Assembly: GCA_963978905.1 (NCBI GenBank)
Contig: OZ022258.1
Span: 56,218,591-56,282,590, forward strand
Direction: 5' to 3'
DNA length: 64,000 nt
DNA from: Trichostrongylus colubriformis
Taxonomy: Eukaryota > Nematoda > Chromadorea > Rhabditida > Trichostrongylidae
Positions 44,997 to 56,855 of this stretch are shown here, in pieces; within the stretch, counting starts at the first letter, position 1, and each line of letters opens with the position of its first letter. The notes under the pieces are model-generated. The model searched no databases. It saw only the letters and a program-made list of their open reading frames with translations, and was not told where the DNA came from. The position numbers and the translations under genes were made by a program.

Positions 44997-45757
44997 CGAA
45001 ATGAGACCCGGGAGATCGGTAGAGCTTCAAACGCTGATTATATCTGTGAAAACCAAAATTGCTGAACGGCATTCTGAAGCGAGTTACGAGGGATCAAAGT
45101 TTCAGGTCCAACTACGGAAAATCGGGGGTGGCCAGGGGGTAAAGTGGTACTTTTTGAATTTTCTTCGACAAAAATTACTGCAAGCTGAACAACATAACCT
45201 ACACGAACCTGTTACATTGGCCCATCGCGCTAAACGTACGAAACAAGCGTCAAATAAGAGCAATTCCTAGGCAAGGGCCAACGACTCCTCCTTTGTTCAT
45301 TGTGCTGCCACCCAATAGCCCGTGAATTTTCCCGAAATTTGGTCAAGCTCTCGAATTGGTTTAAAACTTGATCCTTGGGGTGATTTGACTTCCCGAACAC
45401 GAAAATCACACTGGTTCTGCACGAGAAGGATTGGCTCGCGCGTTATGGGCTTCCGAACGTAGTATTCTTTATTCGAGTTAACGTGTAGACAATAAAACAC
45501 AAAATGCAAAAAAATCTTCACCGGTGGGGAGCAAACCCTAGACCCCTTTCCTGCAGGTCCGAAACGCCACCAGCAAGCCACTGTGGCCGTTGCTAGCTTC
45601 GCAACGGCCGTGCTGATTGCAAAGTGCCTCTCCAATGAGGTGTCCTAGGCAAATTTTGACCCCTCGTAACTCGCTTCAGAATGTCGTTCAGCAATTTTGG
45701 TTTGCACACTTATAATCAGCGCTGGAAGCTCTATCGATCCATTTGGGTCTCATTCCA
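44997..45757. repeat. Long imperfect inverted repeat enclosing a SINE
   Basis: 44997-45110 (GAATGAGACCC-like start, GCTGAACGGCATTCTGAAGC) is reverse-complementary to 45652-45757 (CGCTTCAGAATGTCGTTCAG). The region between holds a minus-strand tRNA-derived repeat. The 135-codon plus frame over the left arm is therefore part of a repeat. Confidence 0.7.
45297..45610 (-). repeat. Second tRNA-derived SINE type
   Basis: On the minus strand GCCACAGTGGCTTGCTGG is A-box-like. CGGACCTGCAGGAAAGGGGT looks like an anticodon region, and GGGTTTGCTCCCCACC contains a B-box core with T-arm pairing. A non-tRNA tail of about 200 bases follows. Confidence 0.55.
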
Positions 45758-45948
45758 AAATTTTCCACTGTCAATTGAAACAGTTTCTTAGTTACAACGA
45801 ATAGTGAAGCAACATCACCGCATAGGCGCTACCATCTCGCACGCATCAGGCCGTAGTACGAAATCCTTTCCTAGGGATACACACCATTAAGGTATAAGTG
45901 CAATCTATGCCGATTGCTGAGTAACTAAAGCCATAGCTACCATCGATT

Positions 45949-46197
45949 GGGTGTGTACCCTTATGTCAAGATTTCGCACCACGACGAACGGCCTGCGACG
46001 CGGTTTGTGCAAGCTGCGCGCTCCCTTAAAGTTGAGTCCTAGAGCGATTACACGGTAGTGCTACGGGCACCATAGGCACCATATACAGGACTTCTAATCA
46101 CTTTGGGACCCAACAACACGGTGCCTTTAACTCGTCCGCATAGCTTCGCTTGCAACACGCCGCGGTGCGAAATCCTGGCATGAAGGTACACACCCCC
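45949..46197. mobile_element. hAT-like MITE, copy 2
   Basis: GGGTGTGTACCCTTATGTCA at the left end, with its diverged inverse GGTACACACC near the right end. Perfect 8-bp flanking duplication CATCGATT at 45941-45948 and 46198-46205. Related to 32410-32645. Confidence 0.85.
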
Positions 46198-46939
46198 CAT
46201 CGATTTTTCCCTGTATGAAACGGGCGCTAGCTTTTGAACTAGCCTCAGTTTTCTTACCCTTTCAGTGAATTCCCTTCCAGCTGGTCGCTTTTCCACTTTT
46301 CTTCTTTTAGTCAGTCACTCTTTCACTTTTCTATCGCACTATATCCTTGGCTTATTTTCCTTGATGGCGATCTTAGCTGATCGACCCTCGACTTAAACCT
46401 ATTCTTGAACCCTTTGCATATGTGTGTATGTGCGAATGGGACGGAAAATTCGCGTGACGCGCCGCATTAGTTGGGTTCTGAAGTGATCACGCCTAGGGTG
46501 AGGCGTAGGACGCAGTCATCGTTTTAGAACCCAACTGAAACGACTCCCCTAGCTCGCATGGTGGAGGCCGTGAAGCAGGTTCTCTATTCTGCTAGCACAC
46601 ATTTATCGCATGTTGGTGTTTTGCAATATGTACTGGATAAGTTGACAAGCAGGTGTTACTCAAACTTATTAGCTTGAAGAATGGTCCACGGAAATTCCAT
46701 GATTCGAGTTCCTCTTAAAATCTCTCCAGTGGATATAGTACATGAACAGAAGCACGAAAATAACCGAGGAATTTCTTTGTCTCACAGAAAGAGCAGAAAT
46801 CAAATCTGGAGGAAAAACAGTTCGTTTGAATTTCCGCCAAGCAACATTTGGACAGTCGTCGACGAGCAAAGCGCAGTTTAAATTTTGTCGCCCGATGTTG
46901 ATTCGCCTGTCACACTGCATCTCTCACCACGTCGCCTCC
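46198..46939. other. Intergenic, short inverted repeat only
   Basis: TTGGGTTCTGAAGTGATCAC near 46470 and its imperfect inverse near 46530 form a small fold-back. No gene supported. Confidence 0.4.
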
Positions 46940-47081
46940 TTGCTCTTAGGGCCCTCGTGGCCACACGCTGTCGGACGTCTCACCCGTCGGACGTCACTTT
47001 GAGAGCTCCCAGCCGGACCCCTGCTTTTCTTTTGCATGGAACTTTGCTTGCGACCATTAGTAAGCAAATACAAAATAAATA

Positions 47082-47960
47082 TTAGGTTGTCCTAAAATGC
47101 TTGCAGGATTTTTTTCCGATCATCACTTTTTACTATTTTTTCTTCCAACAAACAACAATTAGGCAACAACGTATTCATCATTGTTATCGACAACACAATG
47201 CCACCTCAGAGTAGATCGTTGATTCCCTCCTCCCAAAATCCCGGGTTCTGAGAGTCGAAGAAGTCAGCGATCGCCTTTGCAAGCAAGTCATAATCAACGA
47301 ATTTTCTCTTGGCCAGGAAGGAGGATGGGTAAGGTGATAGTCAGAAGGGGCAATGTCTGGAGAGTATGGCGGGTGGGGTGAGGGCATCCCAGTCGAGCTC
47401 CTGTAGCTTGGCCTGGGTACTCTTCGCGACGTGGGAGCGGGCGTCTTCGTGGAGGAGGGTGACCGAGGACCTTCTCCGGCGTTTTTCTCGAACAGCGACG
47501 ACGAGCTGCTGGAGCTGGTGGGTGCATATAGCAGCGGTGACTGTCTTGCATTGTACCAGCACCTCGCGGAAAAGCATTCCTTTCGCGTCCCAGAACCAGC
47601 ACAGTCCCAAACGTGGTTTGTCTTTCATGTCAATCTCGCCGTTGCTGAAGCTGATGAACCAGCGGCGCACGGTCACGTAGCTCACACATCCCTTGCCCAA
47701 TGCAGCGCTGATGGAGTGGCAAGCTTTCGTCGCTTTGGTGCCGCAAGACCGCTCATAATAGATGACACCGCGAGTTGGGTGGGTATCGACAACGGGCATT
47801 GTAGCTCTCTCCATGGAATCTGGTGGGTCAATATATACCTTGTTAGAAAGCATAGGAAACCTCCTAACATATTTCGGAACCGCTCAGTTCTGTCTCGAAG
47901 CAAACAAGAGCTATTGACTTTTTTTTGGAAAAATCCTACAAGGCTCTCGGGACAACCTAA
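47082..47960 (-). mobile_element. Internally deleted mariner, copy 2 (879 bp)
   Basis: Left end TTAGGTTGTCCTAAAATGCT, right end GGGACAACCTAA. TA precedes it, but the right flank is TG, so the target duplication has decayed or never formed. Same architecture as 31243-32124. Confidence 0.94.
47184..47853 (-). pseudogene. Mariner transposase pseudogene, copy 2
   Basis: The helix-turn-helix part is preserved (RGVIYYERSCGTKATKACHS). The same junction joins DMKDKPRLG to LCWFWDAKGMLFREVL, followed by HEDARSHVAKSTQAKLQEL in frame. PPYSPDIAPSDYHL lies in a shifted frame. The first catalytic Asp region is missing. Confidence 0.93.
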
Positions 47961-48080
47961 TGCATGGATGACAAAAGATTTTTGATTTTCGTGGATGATC
48001 CCTTCAATGTGCTTATCATCAGTCTTTATCAGTCAACACGAACAAAATCATATGGTGAGCAGCTGTGAACTTCCGGGTAA

Positions 48081-48829
48081 CTTAGCGGATTACCCATCGG
48101 AGCAAATGATGACATGCAAAACAGAGGGGAAACGTGCCGAACCAAAGGTTGAGGATAATCTGTCATTGTCATTGCATAGTGCATATACTCCTTCGTACAC
48201 TTCCACCTCATCAGTGTCATGCCGATGACGTGGGTCCAGAGCTGAGAAGCTCGTCCTCTTTTTGCGAAAAGCATTAGCGATCAAAGAGGGACTAGGGCTA
48301 GGCGAGACTATCCGGTGTCGTCCATTCTCCCCATTTGTGAGTCCGCTATTCATCATCGCTAAAATAGAAGTGTACGTATTTTTTGATAGGTCTGGTCGGT
48401 AACAAAATACCTCCCCCCCATAACTATGCGCATTGGTATTTTACCTTTCACGTATTGTTCAGCAACTGAATATACAGTATAGTACCGTGGAAAGACGCAT
48501 AACTCTTTGTTTCTGCTTTTGCCACTTCACACGGAAAGCGAAATTTCCCAACATGTTTGCGAAAAATTGCGATTTGGATGCTTGGGTACCGCACCGCAGT
48601 ATCCACACCCATTTTGTAAACCACAGCCACTAGATAGATAGGGAACGTTACTTCAGGATCAATAATCGCAGTGAAGCACACGAGCCATTGTACCACAGAA
48701 CTCCCTATGAATAAGAAATTGTAAGAAGACTAAACTATGTAATGGGAATGGACTCGACACTTTTTTCTGCTTTCATGATTGCTAGACTGAACATTCAAAG
48801 ACACTGGACGGGGTGAATTTGGCAAAATG
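48081..48829. other. Intergenic, nothing recognised
   Basis: No supported exon or repeat boundary. Confidence 0.35.
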
Positions 48830-49200
48830 TGGGATATGAAAGTAGGGATGTTTACAGTGTACTAGTCGAGAAAGCACGAAATTAAACGGCGAAAAAGTGA
48901 GAAATATTAACCCCAAATCTCCCTTCCTCTCTTTTGCACCCATCTGCCTCACTAGCCGGTGATAGGATGCAGACGGATAAGAGGTGAATCAGCCGGCCGC
49001 GAACGCTGCACACCTTGCTTGCCGGCAACTCGCCTGGCTGATGAACTGCAGAACGACAGGTCCTGTTGCGAAATCGTGATAAGACCCTAAGCCGCTCTTT
49101 TTTGATGTGAGTTTCGCTACGCAAAATCTCTTTTGAAGTGGGAGGTCTGTTTCCAGAAAACATGTAATCCCAGCTCTCACTTCCTCAGTACCCCTCCGTT
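48830..49200 (+). repeat. Degenerate dispersed repeat, families B/C
   Basis: CAGCCGGCCGCGAACGCTG and AACTGCAGAACGACAGGTCC match 25140-25220. GATGTGAGTTTCGCTACG and the end near 49190 match family B. Confidence 0.55.
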
Positions 49201-51689
49201 GCCTTTAAGACCGATATAATTATGTGGTGTCATATCTCATAATATGAAGCTATTATTTATGTCGAAACGGTGAAAATGGAATGTCCTGGCGAAACAATAT
49301 TCAGTTGTTATGAATCTTCAGTGAACTACCAGTATGAGCAGATGAATAGGATCATTCCAATGATCTCATTGTTAGACCGGCAATGTGCTTCAGACATCTG
49401 AATTCGTGTGTCCCATGTTTCCCGTAAAATTATTTAATTTTACTTCCCTTGGTTGTCAAATTTCATCATTCTGCGTCCTAATTCCCGGTTGGACCGAACC
49501 AGTAATTGCGGACGGTAATGACATCGTTTCGTTTATTATGACTTGCTATGGTCATGAAAGATGTCTGGAGAGTTTTATTATTCTCCAGTCGCTGGTAACA
49601 TCAACAGCGGATGCTGGCTCAGCTCATGAAGCTTGTCTTCGTGCATCCTTATTATCTACTCACTATTGACAGGTTTCATTGGAAATTACTCTTTTTGCGC
49701 AGCGGCGCACTGGAAGAACTCTCTTGTAGAAAATAAAATTTAGAAATGATGTGCAGTTCAGGCATTTTGTGTGACTACAGAGGCCCGCCCACACCAGAAG
49801 CCACGCCCACCGCATGGGGTAGAAGTTACATGCTTTGAGGCGATGACTCGGTGGTTATTGCTTTAGTATTTTTGGATTCTATCCATAACCCTGCTTTTTT
49901 TGAATAGAACTTAAATTCCATGGAAAAGCTGAGGTTGCTCGTATTTCTGCAATCTGATCCCCCACCCATCATTGAAACATTGCAAAAAATGGAGCTTGGA
50001 TTTTTTCGACAGTGCTGAATCAACCCAAGTAGATGGTGACCATTTCATAGAATTTTTTGTCTGTCTTCGTACCGTGCCGTGCCATTTCGCGGTGTTCAAA
50101 GATTAAAAATATGGATCCATGGTTGGATCTTGTTGACTGCAGGCACCCCGCCTGTACTGGGAGCCACGCCCACTGGTTGGGAAACTCTTTTTGACGAAGA
50201 TTCTGTGTTCATTACTTAGAACTTTTTTATGATTCCTTTAATTCAGTTCTGAATGGAACTAGAATGTGCGGCGCATCCCACAGAAGGGATTGATTAACGC
50301 CAAAAACTTTATCCTTTTTTATTCTTTAATTCAGTACTAGCACTGCCGGTGAGAAAGGTAGGATTTGGTGATACGAGGCAGGCATCGTTACATCTTTGGG
50401 TAAGCATTCATTCAGTCGCTTCACTTATACACCCCTCCAGAATAATTTTTCGGAGCAAAACTCCGCTTTAACAACGACGTGCGCTATATAGAAATACCCA
50501 TCTTTCCTTTTTTGAAAGTGCGCAGAGTTACGTATGAGGTCGAGCTGCTCTTCAGAGAGGAATCCTTTCATAATCGGATACGAGTTGCTTAATCCTATTG
50601 ATTGAGTCCCTTAATTGAATCTCGCACTAGTTTGCTGGTCACGTAGATGTAAAAAGGCTGTTCACATACCAGCTGGTATATGAGTACGAGCACGAAAATC
50701 GTTTGATAGCGGTTTACCTGAAATACTTATCCGTATAAAGGGAGTGAGGCTGTTATCTCCATTCAAGACAAAGGAATCATGCGCAACCCCCCCCCCCCCC
50801 CACCATTCCACGCTGATGATACGGCCGCTCGTCACTGTACTATCATGAAGGTATTATTGATATGCTAAAAAAGGTTTCTTTCCGAGAGAAGGTATTCGAT
50901 CATTAATCATCATATTTTGCATTCCTCATCGATCAGTCAAACCCTAAGGATATCCAAGATTTGCTCCCAGTATGCGACTTCCTTCTTGAGGATTCCTCGA
51001 GCCGTGCTTAACTCTGACTGTGCCATGCACAGCATATCACCTGCGCTCAGGACACCTCCCGCTGTCGAGGAAAGTAGTCGCTTCAGTACGACTTCTCCTC
51101 GTCTACGAGGGTCCAAACACGACCCTCCCCTTTTTCAACCTCTACAATACCAGTAACTGTTGCCGGATTGTATAGTTGCAGCGTGTTTTACTGCTTATCG
51201 CTCACCTCCGCAAGAACGACCCTCCTACTCGTGTCCGGTTAAATACGATCACCCGCCGAGGATTCCTCCTGCTGGTGTATCCTGCCCCCGCTCTCACAAC
51301 AGCAAAGTCATTTTCACAGAAATAGTACATATGTCGTAGTCTTTACTGAGCTCTGTACCATTGTATTCCCTATGATTTTTGGTTTGTATCTGGATACAAA
51401 ATCGTATTAGATTTGCCATAGTAACGAGCAGCGGAGGCAGCGTGGGTGTGTACGAAATGGTTACTGAAAGAAATCAAGATGGGGGATGGGGATAGCAATA
51501 GGTAGATGTCAGAAGAAGCAGTACATGTAATTCTGTGAGGGGAGGAAATGTGAAGGGACCTAATAGGTCTTTGTACTTCAAAGTGCGGTTAGGGGAGTAA
51601 GAGTCGCCAACTAATGAAATTGCCTCTTGACTGATCATTGACGTAGTGGATCCATTTGGAGCTGAACGTAAGAGTTTACGACAACACTC
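49201..51689. other. Intergenic; SINE tail, homopolymer and a possible decayed exon
   Basis: 50248-50312 is a SINE 3' fragment (TCTGAATGGAACTAGAATGT, GATTGATTAACGCC). 50787-50801 is a run of 15 C. Around 50919-51015 one plus frame reads FLIDQSNPKDIQDLLPVCDF, which looks protein-like but stops at once, and a Pro/Ser-rich frame follows. I do not call a gene. Confidence 0.4.
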
Positions 51690-51950
51690 TTCCAGTTCCG
51701 CCGTGAACGCGCGCTCTCTCACTTTCATGGTGCTAGGATCAAACTCCGCTCAGGCCAGCTAAGGCTACCATCCCTTCGGAAGGGTGAAGTGGTACCAGGC
51801 TCGTCTAGAACAATAGAAGAACAGCACTTGTACATGGGCTGGTGCCCGTAAGTCATTGTATAGCCAGATTGTTTCACCTCTCACAACGCTTCTGAGTGGA
51901 ACTAGAAAGCATGGCTCATCCCGCAAAAGAGATAGTAACGCCAGAAACTT
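51690..51950 (+). repeat. tRNA-derived SINE, diverged
   Basis: Has ATGGTGCTAGGATCAAACTC (B-box region), GTGGTACCAGGCTCGTCTAG, CACTTGTACATGGGCTGG and TGAGTGGAACTAGAAAGC in family order. Confidence 0.75.
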
Positions 51951-54900
51951 TGTACTTTATCAGTCACCTATTTTTGCAACAGTTCGGTCGGGGATGGCGT
52001 AAATAAGGAAGGTGTGTCCTTATGTTTATGCACTTGTTCGACCCTGATCAATCAAGTCTCCCAACAGTCGTCAGAGAGAGACGCACCTGACTGACGTGTC
52101 AGTTGTTTCTGACTATATGCATAGGCAATGTGCGTATTCACGTACTCTCACGATTCTGCATGAAAGTTGAAATCATGGTTCACCCTTAATTCACTTAGAA
52201 TCAGCAGCAGTGAAAGATCCTTTCGTCGAGCAACTCTGCTTTCCACGTTTCTTAAAGCACTTCGACTCAGAAAGTTACCTGTGAAAGCCAGAGTGGGAGA
52301 ACGACAAAATCGGAAAAATAAAGAAGAAATCGGGCTGGTAAGGTGGTCATACTGGCTATAGGAGGCTCAGGACTTCGTCGAGTATTCGCCGACAAGGACT
52401 CGTGTTTTGGGTTGGAGGGTGAGAGGTCGTATTTAGCATTGGAGAGTGTCGTATTTTTGATGTTTCCTTCGACAATTTCTTGACACCCACGCATCCTTTG
52501 GCAGAACCCATGCACCACAAGGAAGATTTTGGGGTGGTTGGGAGATCTCTAAAAAGTGTCGTCAATCGATAATCATATTCTGCATTAGTTGTCAATTAAT
52601 GATGAATTATCGATTGACGACTTTTATCGGAGCAGGCGATCTGCGACAGTACATGCGAAGGCAGCTTCTCACCTGCAGCTCCTGGAGGCGTCGACCGGGG
52701 AAAGTCCTTGGACAGATGGTGGGGATGAGGGGTCGTATTTTTCATGGAATTTCGAAGGAGCTCGTACCGGAGACCGTTCTTTTGGAGTATCGTTCTTTCT
52801 AGAATACTCTCCTGGACGCCACGAATGGCCGTGGGTGAAAGGCACGTTACATCACAACTCACGATAACCCGAGTGGTCTCCTTCGTTAATTATTCAGCGT
52901 GGGCAGCTGCAGTGGTCAGAGAAGGCGAGAACTTCTGAATTGGGTGACCGCGCCACGTAAGATAGGATGACTGAAGATGCTCTGCTGTTCGCAGACTGAT
53001 CGCGCGGAGAGAGTGGTTCCCGCAACTTCCAGCCACTTGACCCAATATGGGTTTCTTGTCGCACATCCTCGTAGCAAAAGGAAATACTATGTTGCCACCG
53101 ACTGCGAGAAATTCATGCGAAAAGGGGTTGATGAGTGGGTGGAAGCGATAACTTGTTTGTTTGTTAACAAAATGAGACGATAATGGGGTGCACATGGACC
53201 AAGGGCTGGGAGGGGGTCAGTATGGCTATTGCCAATCTGATTAGATTATAAAAGAATGACGAAGAAAGGAGCTAAGTGGCTTTTGTAACATTGCACGTAC
53301 TCTCTTCCGGATCTCTGTCCGCAGCAGTGGCAAGCTACTCACTCGATCAGTCCTTCAACTCATCACCTCCATCTGCGCTTCATTACCCCTCGTATGTCAT
53401 TTGTAATGAATGAATGGGACAAGGGTTGTGTATGTGCGTGCTTATCTGCTTAAAATACATCAAGCGAACGGATCGCATCGAGGCGTGGCCAGTCACATTT
53501 CGTAAATTAAATACACACCCCATCCTCGAGCATCGCTCAAGCGGAGCCTTAGCCGTTGATCAGCGCTTAGCACTTTATATCTTATTCGTTTATTTACAAT
53601 GTATCCTTTCTATCTCACTTTGTTTGACGTCATTTTTAGAATACATCATGAAGATTTTGCCGCAAGTTTTTAAAGGCAGTGTTAGTGGTAATGCGGGTGA
53701 TGAGAACTCCTAAACTGGGTCACGCAAATGAAAGTTGACGCTTTCAAAAGACCATATGAAGCGAAATTTCCGATGAGCTCACACGAGTTTTACAAGAGCC
53801 GCCTTCTTCAACAGCTGCTACCCGTTTAATCCAAGCCCGGCCCTTTTTTTCGGCTCGATCCACCTCTTTGCAGAATAAACGGCAAGGAGGGAGTTTTATT
53901 TCTCGGGTTTTTGACGCTTCCAATCCGTTTTTTCTTTACTTTTGTACTATTACCACCTCGACATTCATATTTGATGATCTTTCCATGTTCGGTCCGAATT
54001 CCTCCTATCACTGCCTTCAAACTGGCGACGTTTTGAAAGCACTCTGCATTGACGGAGCCTTTTGGTTGGCTCCAAGCTCTTTAATTTAAAGTAGTAGTCG
54101 TTTGAATGCGATTTGCCTATAGTGAATTGTGTGTGCCACCCAATGTATCGTATAACCTCCTAGATAGCTGTGATACCAATTCAGTGACTTTGATGTTGAA
54201 AAAGGCTTATCTAACTCGAGTAGACGTGGACCTAGTTTGATCCCCCGTACGTTCTTGTAGAAGGTCAATGTGCTGAATCAATTTTTTGAAAAGTATTTGA
54301 ATTGCCTCAACAGTGCGGTCAGGAATAGTTTAAAGTTCACTGTTCAATCGACTAAGGTATGGCTTCTAAGAGAGTTTTCCGTGACACTCCTGGCTGCAAA
54401 ATGCGAATTCGTCGGACGTTACTGTATACAAAACAGCAATTTCTTTAAATTCTATGCGTCTTTTTGCGAAATATTCAAAGGAAGGCAAATTTATTGGAAA
54501 CATGTCTGAGTTTTTTTCTGGCTTAATAGCTCAAATAGCGTGAGCTTTGTGATAATTCTCACGTAAATTCTCTCCCACCCACCTCTTCTAACACCCTCGC
54601 AACACTCGGTCAATGAGCAAATCGGATTTTCCCTATGAAATGCTCGCTATTAATATTTCAAGCCTCACGCACACACATCGGCTAAACGCTCGTATGTTAT
54701 TATGGACTTTGGCCTCTGTATATTGCGGTGCGCGCGAGAAAGAAATCTTGAATGTAATTCTAGACGTCTCGTCGGCTCGATTACTTGATGTAGAGGTGAA
54801 GATTAGCGAATCATTTCCGCTGTTTCAGACACCTTTCCCGGGTCAAATATGCATTTCCATACTCTCAATTGCCAGCTTGTTGGCATTCGTTGTCCGTCAG

Positions 54901-56431
54901 CTACTGACGAATTCAGTGAGGCAAATCATATGCATCTCTTTTTTGCCGCTTTGAAAGTGAAGCGCGTAGCCTTTTAGCTTCTTAGGACATTAGCTACCCA
55001 TCTATGATTCGAGGCGACTTCCAAGTCATTATACGAATCGACTCCCGTTCGCAGAAGCGCAGGGCTTCTCACCGACTCCTATTCTAACACTGAGGGCTTC
55101 ACCTCCTTGTATTTTTTCTGCTTTGTGTAGCTAGTGGGAGGTATGGGTCGAAGAGGTTACGGTGACTGCAAATGACGTCGCTGCTATAAAATGTTTTGAG
55201 ATTGGTCGCCTCCGGGTCAGTCGCCTTCGAGTCAACCAAACCTTGCGTCTCTTCCCCATTGGTCTATACGAATCAATCTGGTCTCGAGGGACAAAAAATT
55301 GGCTTGCGGTCCGGTTGTCCTTTGGAAGCTCAGTATGAACAAACAATAATAACTGCCGCCACAATTCTGAATGGGAGTCAAATGCTGGCATATCCAGTGG
55401 AGACTAATTGGTGTCGAATGGTTCACCCTCCAATTGATGGCTTTTCAGAATACCCTTTTGCAATACTGGCTGTGATAGAAAAGTAGTGGTGAGAGTTAGG
55501 TCCCTCTATCAGAATTATCATGCCACTAGGTCTTTTTTTATCAAACCACTGCCATACTGTGCTCATAAATAGAACCCTCTTACGTAACTAAAACACCTAC
55601 TGGCGTCGCCTAAGATCAGGTGCAAGTTTCGAAGATGATGTATAGGCTCTAGCGTTACGTTCAGGACACTTCTCAGTAAATATGTACGACTTGACGACCT
55701 TTTTCAGAATCCGTTTTATCAGTTCAAAAATCGCTAGAACTGAGTAGAAGTGATGGTCGTGAAGGATTCCTCAACACGTTTAAAGAAGGAATGCCACCTC
55801 CTCGAGGATTTCTAAATCCACGCTTGACCTTGGAAAGTGTGTGTTTTGTAATTTAAAAATTACCTGGAACGAAAAACTAAGGAGTCTAGCTGTCATTATA
55901 CTCGCTTGGGTGCTCCACTATTCCCTATACCACTCAGTTTCTTTAACTTTGAAACCGTTCTGTTCAATGCGTACTTTACTCATAGAGAAGAGTATACTAT
56001 GATTAAATCTTAGGTTTAGCTCTCCTATGCATACAAACTAATATAAAATACCCATGATAGCTGGAGTAGGAAATCTTCGAACTTGTCGGGATATCAATGA
56101 TTCGATCTCACTGGCCAAAAGCGTGCGATATGACACCGCTGGGGACCGAGCCGTCACTGCTTATGAGTTTCTTATTCTCTGATTGTCAGTTCTATATTTG
56201 GTCCCTCTCGTTATGCGCTGCAAATTCCCCTATGGAGTCATTTGGATCTATTTCAGAATGCAGCAAGAAATATGGCCAATTCCACCTAGTTTTCTTGGTA
56301 CTCGCTCGATGTTCCAGAACTAATGACTACGGTTATAATTCTTGCGAACGAGTACTGCTGCACTTACTAATTTGACGGAAAAATATAACTTGTCTAGATC
56401 CTTCTTTTATGTGAAGAAGTTTGCCATTCGA
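51951..56431. other. Intergenic; inverted repeat and family B copy
   Basis: 52558-52573 (GTCGTCAATCGATAAT) pairs exactly with 52606-52621. 53670-53990 is family B on the minus strand (GAGAACTCCTAAACTGGGTC, GCGAAATTTCCGATGAG). 55350-55470 resembles a SINE tail. Open frames up to 113 codons occur, but none has splice context or family resemblance. Confidence 0.4.
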
Positions 56432-56855
56432 AGGAATCGTCCACGGAAAAATTAATTTCTTTGTTTCCCCTATATTTATGTTGTATCTACCTAATAAGAG
56501 CCGCATGTAAAGTTCACGCGAAAAAGTGAGAAGTGGCTAACACCGAGATACAGCTCCCCGAATTCTTGGCCGGGTGGTGGGACCTCCGAGTAAAAGCCCC
56601 GTCTAGCCGTTCGCCGCGGTTGGGAACGGAGAGTGGGACTGTTACATAACCTTCAGTTCCAACAATTCGTCTCCAGCCGCGGCGCACGACGGGTGGGCAC
56701 CTGCTCGAAGGCCCCGCCCACTCGGCCACGATTTTATGGTGCTGTATCTTGGCCGAATTCACATTTTTTCGCATGAAACTTTGCATGCCGTCAACATTAG
56801 GCAAATACAACATAAATATAAGAGTAATGGAGAAACCTTCTCCGTGACCATTCCT
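56432..56855. mobile_element. TTAA-type palindromic MITE, copy 4, diverged
   Basis: Starts AGGAATCGTCCACGGAAAAA and ends TCTCCGTGACCATTCCT. The inner blocks CCGTCTAGCCGTTCGCCGC and GCGGCGCACGACGGG are inverted. Target TTAA is mutated on both sides. Confidence 0.8.

Larger units (their letters stand above)
46940..48080 (+). repeat. Paralogous segment, copy 2 (interrupted by mariner)
   Basis: GTGGCCACACGCTGTCGGAC, TCCCAGCCGGACCCCTG and, after the mariner, TATGGTGAGCAGCTGTGAAC match copy 1 at 41600-42320 in the same order. Confidence 0.75.

Noticed and set aside
44863..45270. 135-codon plus-strand open frame
   Set aside because: Overlaps the left arm of an inverted repeat and has no splice context or recognisable domain.
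47431..47985. 184-codon plus-strand open frame
   Set aside because: Antisense shadow of the mariner transposase pseudogene. The minus strand carries the recognisable motifs.
50919..51320. Possible decayed proline/serine-rich gene
   Set aside because: Protein-like stretches are in different frames with stops between, and no splice sites explain the shifts.
54613..54954. 113-codon plus-strand open frame
   Set aside because: No domain, no splice signals, composition not distinct from neighbouring noncoding DNA.
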